DNA of 27,904 nt from Alphaproteobacteria bacterium (GCA_028869355.1 JAGWSK010000303.1:1-27904), one strand, 5' to 3'. Positions 1 to 8,467 are shown, counted from the stretch's first letter. Program-made: numbers and translations. The notes: a model not told the origin generated them from the letters alone.

Positions 1-101
1 AAGGGACGGCAAGTCAGTTTCCGGAAGATGTCTGTGCCGAAAATCCGCATGAATTGTCCCGGCAGGCGGCAGTGCCGGTTGCGGAAAAGCCGGATTTTTA
101 A
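1..101 (+). CDS. Possible 3' end of an unidentified gene
   Basis: One + strand frame is open from the window edge to a TAA at 99-101 and encodes about 32 residues of ordinary composition, acidic and Pro/Ala-containing and ending in EKPDF. A second frame is also open but gives an implausibly Arg/Lys-rich peptide. The fragment is too short to assign to a family. Between 102 and 225 I see no gene and no convincing promoter. This is a weak call that depends on sequence outside the window. Confidence 0.3.
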   Translation, partial: GTASQFPEDVCAENPHELSRQAAVPVAEKPDF

Positions 102-225
102 ATGCGAGAGGAACGAGCGCCGAAAGCGCAGTGCTCAAGCCAATTTAATCGCCTGACTCAAATTGACTCACCACCGGCAGTAGCGCCTACTTGACGCAGC
201 CGGCGCGCCATGTCCCGTTTCTCGG

Positions 226-1161
226 ATGATGGGCAGGCGTTTCGGTTTTTTCACACTGAGCGACAATATTCGCGGCATCCTGCTGATGGTGCTCGCGCGA
301 CTGGTGTTTGCCGGCAGCGACACCTGCACCAAACTTGCAAGTTCGCGGCTGCCCGCCACCGAAGTCATCGTGATACGGAATCTCATTTCGCTGCCGATCA
401 TCCTCGCATTGGCGTGGCATCTGGGCGGGCTGCGTTACAAGGCTGCATTCCGCGACCGGACCGTCATTGGGCGCAGTGTACTCGAGGGCACTGGAACGAT
501 CGCGTTTGTCGCGGCACTGCCCTTCATTACATTGGGCCAGAGCGCGGTGATCCTGCTCACCGTGCCAATCATTCTGGTTGCCCTTTCGGCCCTGATCTAC
601 AAGGAAGATGTCGGCTGGCGGCGTTGGTCGGCCATCTTCATCGGCTTCTTCGGTGTCGTGCTTGTCGCCAACCCGTTTGGCGGTTCGATCAATCCATATC
701 TGCTTCTGGCCCAGTTCACCGCTGTCACCTGGGCCTTTCGTGACCTCGTTACGGCGCGGATCGGAATCCGGATTCCGTCGGTGACTGTGGCGCTGGTCAA
801 TACGGTGGTGGTCGGATTGATTGCCGTGCCCGGTGTGCTTTGGGAGCATTGGCGTGGTTTTGACCAACGCGAGCTTTTCTACCTTGTGGGCGCCGGAATC
901 CTGGTCACGATCGCGAATTACCTCTACATCGCGGCGCTGCGCACAGGCGCGATATCGGTCGTTGCGCCGTTCCGCTACAGCGCTGCGGTTTGGGCGAGCA
1001 TCGCGGGATTTATTGTCTGGGGCGATATTCCCGACCTGTTCGGTGTCTCTGGGGCGGTTCTGATCGTCGGCTCGGGCCTGTACACATTCTACCGCGAGCT
1101 CGATCTCAAACGGGAGCGCTGCGGCGCGGAGGCGTTTTCAAGCGCCGCCCAGAGGCAATAG
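226..1161 (+). CDS. DMT superfamily (EamA-type) membrane transporter
   Basis: This 311-residue protein is almost entirely hydrophobic, with about ten predicted membrane segments in two halves. That is the size and layout of EamA/RhaT-family drug/metabolite transporters of the inner membrane. The first half begins with a segment near residues 15-32 (GILLMVLARLVFAGSDTCTK) and the second half starts near residue 165. The family exports or imports small metabolites, and the substrate cannot be read from sequence. Two ATGs, at 226 and 229, could serve as start; neither has a clear Shine-Dalgarno, and the frame closes upstream at a TAG at 181-183. The C-terminus is a short polar tail (RERCGAEAF...). 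The gene converges on proS with only six bases between the two stop codons, so there is no room for a separate terminator. Confidence 0.85.
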   Translation: MMGRRFGFFTLSDNIRGILLMVLARLVFAGSDTCTKLASSRLPATEVIVIRNLISLPIILALAWHLGGLRYKAAFRDRTVIGRSVLEGTGTIAFVAALPFITLGQSAVILLTVPIILVALSALIYKEDVGWRRWSAIFIGFFGVVLVANPFGGSINPYLLLAQFTAVTWAFRDLVTARIGIRIPSVTVALVNTVVVGLIAVPGVLWEHWRGFDQRELFYLVGAGILVTIANYLYIAALRTGAISVVAPFRYSAAVWASIAGFIVWGDIPDLFGVSGAVLIVGSGLYTFYRELDLKRERCGAEAFSSAAQRQ

Positions 1162-1167
1162 AAAAAC

Positions 1168-2727
1168 TCAATACGCCCTTGCGATCAGAATTTCCTGTGT
1201 GGCGCGCTGGCCGGTGAAGATGCATTTGCCGAGCGATGCTGCGCTTTGACCCAGTGGAGCATTGCGGATCGTCAGCTTCAGCTTTTTCAGCCGCTCGTCG
1301 ACTTCCTCCAGCGCGGCGCCTGATGGCCGGGACCATGGAACGCGGGCCCAACCGCGGAATTCGCCGGATTCGTCGTCATCGCCGGCGCCTCCGAAATAAC
1401 CGGCGAGTTCGTCAAAATTCTTGAAGCCGGTTTTGATATTGCCCTCGAGCCGGGTTCTGGCTTCGGAAAACAGCCGCACCTGAATTGCGGACAACAGGTT
1501 CCCGGCATCGGCGACGAAGCGCTCACGCGGCATGGCGTGGGATTGCACTTTATCGCCGTCGCGCAACTGGTCGCGGCGCATGAAAGTGACATTGCCGTTC
1601 GCCACATCGCGCGGACCGATCTCAACAATGATCGGGGCGCCGCGCCGCACCCAGTTCCAGCGCTTGTCGGCCGACTTGATGTCCTTGGTGTCCAGTTGCA
1701 CGCGAATGCGGTCATCCAACGCCGTCTCGCGCGACAGCGCGTGCGACAGCGACTCGCAATAGCCGAGCACATCCGCATCCTCGGGCTTGTTGCGCAGCAT
1801 CGGCACGATCACGATCTGGCGGGGTGCAATGGCCGGTGGAATTCGCAGCCCATCATCGTCGCCGTGAACCATGATCACGCCGCCGATCAACCGGGTGGAC
1901 ACGCCCCAACTGGTTGTATGGCAAGGAGTCAATTCGCCGGCTTCATTCTGGAACCGGATATTCTGTGCGTCGGCAAAATGCGTCCCCAGATAGTGCGAGG
2001 TGCCAGCCTGCAGTGCCTTGCCGTCCTGCATCATGGCTTCGATCGAGTATGTATTGACCGCGCCCGGGAAGCGTTCGTTCTCCGGCTTTTCTCCGGCAAT
2101 CACCGGCGTGGCGAGCACGGTTTCGGCGAAGTCACGATACATTTCCAGGATGTTCAACGCTTCTGCCATAGCTTCGCCGGCATCGGCATGCGCGGTATGG
2201 CCCTCCTGCCAGAGAAATTCCGAGGTGCGCAGGAACAATCGGGTACGCATTTCCCAGCGCACCACATTGGCCCATTGGTTGATCAGCAGCGGAAGATCGC
2301 GATGACTTTTGATCCAGCGCGAAAACGCATCCCCGATGATGGTCTCTGACGTCGGCCGGACGACCAGCGGTTCCTCAAGCCGCGCCTCGGGATCGGGCGC
2401 CAGTACCCCGCCGGACATTTTCAGGCGGTGATGGGTGACAACGGCCATCTCCTTGGCGAAGCCTTCGACGTGTTGGGCCTCTTTGGCGATGAAGGAGAGC
2501 GGAATAAAAAGCGGGAAATAACAATTATCGTGACCGCTTTCCTTAATCCGGCCATCGAGTTGCCGCTGAATCTGCTCCCAGATACCGTAGCCCCAGGGTT
2601 TGATGATCATCGAGCCGCGAACCGGCGAAGTTTCCGCCATGTCGGCTTCCCGTACGACCGTCTGGTACCACTCCGCGAAATTCGATTTTCCGTTCGATTC
2701 GCGCAGCGTGCTTAAAGCTCTTTGCAT
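1168..2727 (-). CDS. proS: Prolyl-tRNA synthetase, archaeal/eukaryotic type
   Basis: This cytoplasmic enzyme charges tRNA-Pro with proline. The 519-residue protein has the class II synthetase core: FAEWY near 17-21 and the motif 1 region GSMIIKPWGYG near 38-48, RPTSET at 124-129, motif 2 around 157-180 (RWEMRTRLFLRTSEFLWQEG), and TSWGVSTRLIGG followed by VHGDDDGLRIPP (motif 3) at 272-298. It then has the anticodon-binding domain and a C-terminal extension ending in tyrosine, as in archaeal/eukaryotic-type ProRS. It lacks the large editing insertion between motifs 2 and 3 of bacterial-type ProRS. The cysteines expected in the C-terminal zinc region are mostly gone, with one left near the end. 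ATG 2727 is the only start that keeps the family N-terminus; an in-frame TAA lies at 2757-2755 with no other start between. A weak GGGA ribosome site (2738-2735) lies inside a palindrome arm. It is divergent from lolC. Confidence 0.93.
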   Translation of the reverse strand: MQRALSTLRESNGKSNFAEWYQTVVREADMAETSPVRGSMIIKPWGYGIWEQIQRQLDGRIKESGHDNCYFPLFIPLSFIAKEAQHVEGFAKEMAVVTHHRLKMSGGVLAPDPEARLEEPLVVRPTSETIIGDAFSRWIKSHRDLPLLINQWANVVRWEMRTRLFLRTSEFLWQEGHTAHADAGEAMAEALNILEMYRDFAETVLATPVIAGEKPENERFPGAVNTYSIEAMMQDGKALQAGTSHYLGTHFADAQNIRFQNEAGELTPCHTTSWGVSTRLIGGVIMVHGDDDGLRIPPAIAPRQIVIVPMLRNKPEDADVLGYCESLSHALSRETALDDRIRVQLDTKDIKSADKRWNWVRRGAPIIVEIGPRDVANGNVTFMRRDQLRDGDKVQSHAMPRERFVADAGNLLSAIQVRLFSEARTRLEGNIKTGFKNFDELAGYFGGAGDDDESGEFRGWARVPWSRPSGAALEEVDERLKKLKLTIRNAPLGQSAASLGKCIFTGQRATQEILIARAY

Positions 2728-2728
2728 C

Positions 2729-2804
2729 CTGGTGTCCCGATTCTGAAATTCGCTTTATCTCTATATCGGCATCCATGCGAATTTTAGAATCGTAAGGACA
2801 CCAG
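2729..2804. repeat. Long imperfect palindrome, copy 1
   Basis: The outer arms CTGGTGTCC (2729-2737) and GGACACCAG (2796-2804) are perfect complements. The inner arms 2738-2753 and 2777-2792 pair over 16 positions with a single G.T wobble (2745/2785). An unpaired TAA (2793-2795) separates inner and outer stems on one side. The 23-base loop (2754-2776) contains TATATCGGCATC. It starts two bases outside the proS start codon, so it lies in the proS leader when transcribed on the - strand. Function is unknown; see findings. Confidence 0.9.
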
Positions 2805-2817
2805 CAAATCTTTGATT

Positions 2818-2895
2818 CCCGGTGTCGTTTTGGTTTCGAAATTCGCCAAGCGCGCTATATAGGCATCATGCGAATTTCGAAACCGCGACACCGGG
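2818..2895. repeat. Long near-perfect palindrome, copy 2
   Basis: The outer arms CCCGGTGTCG (2818-2827) and CGACACCGGG (2886-2895) pair over 10 bases. The inner arms GGTTTCGAAATTCGC (2832-2846) and its exact complement (2870-2884) pair over 15 bases. The stems are separated by TTTT on one side and a single G on the other. The 23-base loop (2847-2869) contains TATATAGGCATC, matching copy 1. Copies 1 and 2 have the same orientation and are separated by 13 bases. The 10-base arm piece AATTCGCCAA (2840-2849) recurs at 2901-2910, a possible remnant of a third copy. Confidence 0.92.
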
Positions 2896-2960
2896 GCTCC
2901 AATTCGCCAAATTACCGTTATGCATAAGGTTACCGAGAGTTAACGACAAGAAGCGCCAAC

Positions 2961-4223
2961 ATGGCCAAACCGTCAGCACCATTTTCGGGATTTGAATGGC
3001 TTGTCGCCGGCCGCTATTTGCGGGCGAGACGGCAGGAAAGCTTCATTTCGGTCATTTCGGGTTTCTCCCTGGTCGGGATCGCGCTCGGGGTTGCAACCCT
3101 GATAATCGTGATGAGCGTGATGAACGGGTTCCGCGCGGAGCTGCTGGGGCGGATTCTTGGGCTTAATGGCCATATCATCGTGCAAAGTGTCACCGGCAGC
3201 ATTCCCGATTATGACGCCACCGTGGGGCGGATCCGCCAGATCCCCGGCATTACCGGTGCGACACCTTTCATTGAGGGACAGGTGCTCGTGAATGGGCAGG
3301 GAGCATCTTTTGGCGCCCTGGTGCGCGGACTGGCCCCGGATGATCTCAAGCGCCTGACGACAGTATCTTCGACGATCAACCCTGATGTTCTGGCCCGTTT
3401 CGGCACCGATGATTCGGTGATTGTGGGCGCACGGCTCGCGGAGCGGCTTGGCCTTGCGCCGGGCATGACGGTGACGCTGTTGTCCCCCAATGGCGACGTG
3501 ACCCCGTTCGGTTCGACTCCTCGCATCAAAACCTATCGGGTCGCGGGTACCTTCAACATCGGAATGTCGGAATACGATCAGACCTATATTTTCATGCCGC
3601 TGAAGGAGGCGCAGCTGTTCTTCGGGCTCGGCGATGCGGTGCAGGGCATCGAAGTGATGGTGGCGCAGCCGGATAATGTCGCGAGCTGGCACTTTCCCGT
3701 TCAACGCGCCGCCGGCCCCGAGGCCCGGCTGGTGGATTGGCAGCAGATGAATTCCAGCCTGTTCGGCGCACTGAATGTCGAACGTAACGTCATGTTCCTG
3801 ATCCTTACACTGATCATACTTGTCGCGGCGCTGAACATCATTTCCGGACTGATCATGCTGGTGAAGGACAAGGGTGGCGATATTGCGATCCTGCGGACCA
3901 TGGGCGCGAGCAAAGGCGCCGTGATGCGCGTCTTTTTTATCGCGGGCGCCTTCATCGGCACGACAGGCACAGTGCTCGGCGTGCTGATCGGGATCGTGTT
4001 CTGCGCCAATATCGAGAGGATCCGGCAATTCTTGTCGAACATCACCGGCACGACCTTGTTCGACCCGACGATCTATTTCCTGAGTCAGATGCCGGCCAAG
4101 ATCGATCCCTATGACGTTATCGCGGTGATCGCGATGGCGCTGTCCCTGTCGTTCCTTGCCACGCTGTATCCGTCCTGGCGTGCCGCGAGGCTCGATCCGG
4201 TGGAAGCGCTGCGATATGAATGA
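2961..4223 (+). CDS. lolC: Lipoprotein-releasing ABC transporter, membrane subunit (LolC/LolE family)
   Basis: The protein has 420 residues, the normal size for LolC/LolE. In the inner membrane, LolCDE frees outer-membrane lipoproteins for transfer to the periplasmic carrier LolA. The N-terminus has the family pattern YLRARRQESFISVISGFSLVGI leading into membrane segment 1 (about 25-50). A periplasmic MacB-type domain follows (about 55-265), then three membrane segments near 273-298, 322-345 and 376-398, and the closing YPSWRAARLDPVEALRYE. Only one such subunit is present, so the complex is presumably a homodimer with LolD, as in many bacteria outside the gamma group; this is an inference. ATG 2961 starts just before the conserved N-terminus. 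It overlaps lolD by 8 bases, which suggests translational coupling. It could equally be named lolE. Confidence 0.93.
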   Translation: MAKPSAPFSGFEWLVAGRYLRARRQESFISVISGFSLVGIALGVATLIIVMSVMNGFRAELLGRILGLNGHIIVQSVTGSIPDYDATVGRIRQIPGITGATPFIEGQVLVNGQGASFGALVRGLAPDDLKRLTTVSSTINPDVLARFGTDDSVIVGARLAERLGLAPGMTVTLLSPNGDVTPFGSTPRIKTYRVAGTFNIGMSEYDQTYIFMPLKEAQLFFGLGDAVQGIEVMVAQPDNVASWHFPVQRAAGPEARLVDWQQMNSSLFGALNVERNVMFLILTLIILVAALNIISGLIMLVKDKGGDIAILRTMGASKGAVMRVFFIAGAFIGTTGTVLGVLIGIVFCANIERIRQFLSNITGTTLFDPTIYFLSQMPAKIDPYDVIAVIAMALSLSFLATLYPSWRAARLDPVEALRYE

Positions 4224-4941
4224 AAACTGGCCGCTGCGGCTCGACCGGGTCGCGCGCATATATCATCAGGGCGGCCGTGATCTGGTCGTTTTTCGCGATA
4301 TCTCCTTTGCGCTTGCCGAGGGGGAAATCGTCGCGCTGGTCGGCCAATCGGGTGCCGGCAAGTCGTCGCTGCTGCATATTGCAGGACTGCTGGAAATGCC
4401 GACGGCCGGCGATGTCTTTATCGACGGCGAAGCGGTTTCGCGGCTGCCTGAGCGGCGGCGCACGGAACTGCGCCGAAAGTCGCTGGGTTTTGTCTATCAG
4501 GCACATCATCTGCTGCCGGAGTTTACCGCTGAGGAAAACGTCGCAATGCCGCTACGCATCGCAGGCGTTTCGCGCAAGGCGGCCTCTGAAGAAGCCAGGC
4601 GTCTTCTCTCGCTGGTCGGTCTTGCCGAGCGCATGACCCATCGTCCGGCGCAGCTATCCGGCGGCGAACAACAGCGCGTGGCAATTGCACGCGCACTCGC
4701 CAATTCGCCGCGCGTCCTGCTGGCGGATGAGCCGACTGGAAACCTCGATCCGCGAACCGCTGATGGCGTGTTCGACATGCTGATCGAACTGGTGCGCGGC
4801 GAACGCCTCACAGCGCTCGTTGCCACGCATAATCACGCGCTGACGCGGAAGATGGACCGGACGCTGATCTTGGAGCAGGGCTGCCTCGTCGAAAGCGGTC
4901 TGGCTGAAACTGTGGATGGCGTGCGCGTCACCCGTTCTTGA
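4216..4941 (+). CDS. lolD: Lipoprotein-releasing ABC transporter, ATPase subunit LolD
   Basis: This 241-residue cytoplasmic ABC ATPase powers lipoprotein release by the LolC-type subunit encoded just upstream. The Walker A motif GQSGAGKS is at 43-50, the signature LSGGEQQ starts at 147, Walker B LLADEP has D171-E172, the D-loop is GNLDP, and the switch histidine is in ATHNH. ATG 4216 lies inside the end of lolC (8-base overlap) and gives the normal family N-terminus. The frame stays open further upstream inside lolC, but that extension is not expected. The neighbour and the LolD/MacB-like sequence favour LolD over FtsE or other small ABC ATPases. Confidence 0.94.
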   Translation: MNENWPLRLDRVARIYHQGGRDLVVFRDISFALAEGEIVALVGQSGAGKSSLLHIAGLLEMPTAGDVFIDGEAVSRLPERRRTELRRKSLGFVYQAHHLLPEFTAEENVAMPLRIAGVSRKAASEEARRLLSLVGLAERMTHRPAQLSGGEQQRVAIARALANSPRVLLADEPTGNLDPRTADGVFDMLIELVRGERLTALVATHNHALTRKMDRTLILEQGCLVESGLAETVDGVRVTRS

Positions 4942-4978
4942 CCAGCGCCAGTCAGCCGAATCGTTCATAATCCAGGGC

Positions 4979-7900
4979 ATGACTTCCGATTCCGCAGCAG
5001 CAGGTCACGCCAATTTCGTCCATCTGCGTGTCCGCAGCATCTATTCGCTGCTGGAAGGCGCGATCCGTCCAAAGGAATTGGCCGAAATCGCCCGACGGCT
5101 GCGCATGCCTGCAGTTGCGGTGACCGATTCGAACAACCTATTCGGCGCGTACGAGATATCAGGCGCGCTGGCGGGGCAGGGAATCCAGCCGATCACAGGC
5201 GTCACCCTCTCCATCGCCTTTCCGTCCGACCTGCCGGCGCCGGCGCGCAAGCCGGGCGCCGAAATAATTTACCCTTCCGTGGCCCTGCTGGTGAAGGATG
5301 CAGACGGCTATGTTCAGCTCTCGAAGCTGGTTTCCAGCGCTTATGTCGAGACTGCGCCCGAGGACGCTCCGCACGCAACAATCGAGCGGCTCATCCGCCA
5401 CTCACAGGGCCTGATTCTCCTGACCGGTGGCCCCGACGGTCCTGTGAACCGGTTGCTTGCGGCGGGGCAGGCGGATGCAGCGAAACGCATGCTCGACCGG
5501 CTCACCGAAGCGTTCGGCGACCGGCTTTATGTCGAGCTGCAGCGGCATGGGCTTCCCGACGAAATTGCGGTCGAAGACCGGCTGATTGCGCTCGCATGCG
5601 AAAAGGCCCTGCCGCTGGCCGCAACCAATGATGCGCATTTCGCCGGCGACAATATGTATGAAGCGAGCGACGCGCTGCTTTGCATCGCCGGCGGCACTTA
5701 TATTGACGTTGAGGATCGTCGCCGCCTCACGCGTGAGCACCGGTTCAAGTCGGCGGCCGAAATGTCGGCGTTATTTGCCGATCTGCCGGAGGCCCTCGCC
5801 AATACGATCGAAATTGCCCGGCGATGCGCGTTTCGGCCCCGCCGGCACGCTCCGATTCTGCCGCAATTCCTGCCTGAGTCGGGTTTGCCGCCGGAGGATG
5901 AGCTTCGCGCCCAGGCTGAGGCCGGTCTCAAAAAGCGGTTGCGCGAAAATCCTCCGTCGGCGGATGAACAAGTTTATGTTGACCGGCTGAATTACGAGCT
6001 CGGCATCATCATCAAAATGGGTTTCCCGGGATATTTCCTCATCGTCTCGGATTTCATGAAATGGACACGCAGTCAGTCGATTCCCGTGGGTGTGCGCGGT
6101 TCAGGCGCCACATCGCTGGTCGCCTGGTCGCTGGAAATCACCAATCTCGATCCGATCCGGTTTGGGCTCGTGTTCGAGCGCTTTTTAAACTCCGAGCGCA
6201 TCTCGATGCCGGACTTCGATATCGACTTTTGTCAGGAGCGGCGCGACGAGGTCATCCACTATGTGCAATCAAAATATGGCAAGGATCGCGTAGGCCACAT
6301 CATTGCGCTGGGTTCGCTGCAGCCGCGTGCCGCGGTCCGCGACGTCGGTCGCGTCATGCAATTGCCATTCGGTCTGGTGGACCGGCTCGCGAAGCTCATA
6401 CCAAACCCGCCGGGAAAACCTGTTGCCCTCAAGGACGCTATCGCGGGCGAACCGCGGTTGAAGCAGGCCGCCGACGAAGATGAGCGCGTCAGGCAACTCT
6501 TCGCGACGGTGCAAAAGATCGAGGGCTTCTACCGCCACGCCTCGACTCATCCGGCCGGCGTTGTGATCGGCGACAGGCCGCTGGACGAGATCGTTCCGCT
6601 CTACCGCGATCCGCGATCCGAAATCCCGGTGACGCAGTTCGACTTCAAGGATGCCGAAAAAGCCGGATTGGTGAAATTCGATTTCCTGGGATTGAAGACA
6701 TTGACCGTCATCGCGAAGGCGGAGGCGCTATTGAAACGGCGCGGGATCGATGTCGACACCCAGCGGATCGGCTTCGATGATCGCCCAACATTCGACATGC
6801 TGGCGCGCGGTGAAAGCGTGGGCGTATTCCAGCTCGAAAGTCAGGGCATGCGCGACCTGATGAAGCGGATGAAGCCGGATCATATCAACGATCTTGTTGC
6901 GCTCGTCGCGCTCTACCGCCCGGGACCGATGGATTCGATCCCGAAATACATCGCCTGCAAGCACGGCCGTGAGAAACCGGAATACCTGCACCCGAGGCTT
7001 GAACCCATTCTGCGCGATACGTTCGGCGTCATGACGTACCAGGAAGACGTCATGCGCATTGCGCGCGAACTCGCCGGCTTTTCGATGGGCGAGGCCGACC
7101 TGCTGCGCCACGCCATGGGCAAAAAGATCGCCGCCAAAATGGTGGTGATGCGCGAGAAATTTATCGGCGGCGCGGTGCAGAACGGGATCAACAGCAACAT
7201 CGCAGGCCAGATCTTCGATCAGGCGGCGAAATTTGCCGGTTATGGTTTCAACAAGGGCCATGCCGCCGCCTACGCCCAGGTCGCCTATCAAACGGCGTAT
7301 CTGAAGGCCAATTACCCGGTTGAATTCCTCGCCGCGTCGATGACGCTGGACATCGGCAATTCCGACCGTCTGAATGTTTTCCGGCAGGAGGCACGCCGGC
7401 TCGGTATCGAAGTGCGTCCGCCCGATATCAATCGCTCCGACGTGTTCTTTTCCTGCGAAGGAGACGCGCAGCGTGGGATGATCAACTATGCGCTTGCCGC
7501 GGTGAAGAATGTCGGACCGCAGGCAATGGACCATGTCGTCAGCATCCGGCAACAGGATGGAGCATTCCGCTCCATTGGTGACTTCGCCACGCGAATTGAC
7601 CCGAAACTGGTCAACAAGCGCGCACTCGAGAGCCTGATAAAAACCGGGGCTTTCGATGCATTGAATCGCAACCGGAAGCAGTTGTTCGAATCGGCCGATG
7701 TGATCCTCAACCATGCCGCGCGGCGCACGCGTGACCGGCTGGAGGGGCAGTCCAGTCTGTTCGGTTCAGCAATATCAGGGTCCGGTCCGAATGGCGGAGC
7801 GGTTGCAGCGAGCGATGAACCACTGCTCGGCGCAATGGATGATTGGTCACCGCATGAGAGGCTCGCTGAGGAATTCTCAGCGGTGGGCTTTTACCTGTCG

Positions 7901-8467
7901 GGCCATCCACTCGATGCTTACGCAACCGCACTGAAGCGCCTTGGCGTTTCGACATTTGCGGATCTTCTTTCCGATGCCAGGCGATCGGCGGTCAAAGCCA
8001 CCGTCGCAGGGGTGGTGATCCGGCGTCAGGAGCGGCGGGGCAAGAGCGGCGATCCGTTTGCATTTGTCGCGCTCTCTGATCCGACCGGCATGTTCGAGGT
8101 GATGGTTTTCGCCGAAGCATTGGCAAGCTCGCGGCAATTCCTTGAAATCGGCAAGCCTGTCCTGCTCCGCGCCGTGGGAGACTGGGTCGAGGAGGAGTTG
8201 AAATTGCGCGCGGTTTCGATCGACGATCTTGATGCAGCCGCCGCAGGGGCGGGTGAGGGCCTGAAAATACGCCTCACCGATACCGCTCCAATTTCCCGGA
8301 TCGCGCACGAACTGAACGCACCGGGTAAAGGCCTCGTCACTCTGGTTGTTCCGGGTCTCGACCGGCAGGAGATCGAGATCGCGTTGCCCAAACGCGTGCA
8401 GGTCAATCCCCGCATTAAGACTGTTTTGGCGGGGCTTGCGGGCGTAGCCGAAGTGGAATCCGTGTGA
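4979..8467 (+). CDS. dnaE: DNA polymerase III alpha subunit
   Basis: This is the replicative polymerase catalytic subunit, 1162 residues from ATG 4979, matching the family length. An N-terminal PHP domain starts at FVHLRVRSIYSLLEG. The HxH metal pair seen in active PHP domains is replaced by RxR, so this domain is probably not an active nuclease. The palm has PDFDIDF with catalytic Asp 412 and Asp 414, and FDFLGL with Asp 568. A QSSLF sequence at 924-928 fits the sliding-clamp binding motif and is followed by FYLSGHPLDAY and an OB-fold region. The frame is open upstream into lolD, but ATG 4979 gives the usual start region; no strong ribosome site is visible. It lies 37 bases after lolD and directly abuts a small membrane gene. 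Confidence 0.96.
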   Translation: MTSDSAAAGHANFVHLRVRSIYSLLEGAIRPKELAEIARRLRMPAVAVTDSNNLFGAYEISGALAGQGIQPITGVTLSIAFPSDLPAPARKPGAEIIYPSVALLVKDADGYVQLSKLVSSAYVETAPEDAPHATIERLIRHSQGLILLTGGPDGPVNRLLAAGQADAAKRMLDRLTEAFGDRLYVELQRHGLPDEIAVEDRLIALACEKALPLAATNDAHFAGDNMYEASDALLCIAGGTYIDVEDRRRLTREHRFKSAAEMSALFADLPEALANTIEIARRCAFRPRRHAPILPQFLPESGLPPEDELRAQAEAGLKKRLRENPPSADEQVYVDRLNYELGIIIKMGFPGYFLIVSDFMKWTRSQSIPVGVRGSGATSLVAWSLEITNLDPIRFGLVFERFLNSERISMPDFDIDFCQERRDEVIHYVQSKYGKDRVGHIIALGSLQPRAAVRDVGRVMQLPFGLVDRLAKLIPNPPGKPVALKDAIAGEPRLKQAADEDERVRQLFATVQKIEGFYRHASTHPAGVVIGDRPLDEIVPLYRDPRSEIPVTQFDFKDAEKAGLVKFDFLGLKTLTVIAKAEALLKRRGIDVDTQRIGFDDRPTFDMLARGESVGVFQLESQGMRDLMKRMKPDHINDLVALVALYRPGPMDSIPKYIACKHGREKPEYLHPRLEPILRDTFGVMTYQEDVMRIARELAGFSMGEADLLRHAMGKKIAAKMVVMREKFIGGAVQNGINSNIAGQIFDQAAKFAGYGFNKGHAAAYAQVAYQTAYLKANYPVEFLAASMTLDIGNSDRLNVFRQEARRLGIEVRPPDINRSDVFFSCEGDAQRGMINYALAAVKNVGPQAMDHVVSIRQQDGAFRSIGDFATRIDPKLVNKRALESLIKTGAFDALNRNRKQLFESADVILNHAARRTRDRLEGQSSLFGSAISGSGPNGGAVAASDEPLLGAMDDWSPHERLAEEFSAVGFYLSGHPLDAYATALKRLGVSTFADLLSDARRSAVKATVAGVVIRRQERRGKSGDPFAFVALSDPTGMFEVMVFAEALASSRQFLEIGKPVLLRAVGDWVEEELKLRAVSIDDLDAAAAGAGEGLKIRLTDTAPISRIAHELNAPGKGLVTLVVPGLDRQEIEIALPKRVQVNPRIKTVLAGLAGVAEVESV

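Noticed and set aside
163..193. Promoter for the EamA gene using TTGACT at 163-168
   Set aside because: No acceptable -10 element lies 16-18 bases downstream.
187..867. A 226-codon open frame antisense to the EamA transporter
   Set aside because: The product is extremely polar (His, Gln, Asp, Arg) with no domain; the complementary strand encodes a convincing membrane protein.
2729..2895. Integron attC sites or intrinsic terminators as an explanation of the palindromes
   Set aside because: The attC core consensus is missing and there is no integrase or cassette array; no T-run follows either stem, and the loops are too long and conserved for terminators.
2973..4259. A 428-codon open frame antisense to lolC
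   Set aside because: Its product is rich in Arg, His, Asp and Gln with no recognisable domain, and it lies fully under a clear LolC/E gene; it is a GC-rich shadow frame.
4979..5100. DnaE PHP domain lacking its HxH metal pair as a novelty
   Set aside because: Loss of PHP metal ligands is common in proteobacterial polymerase III alpha subunits, so it is recorded in the gene entry only.
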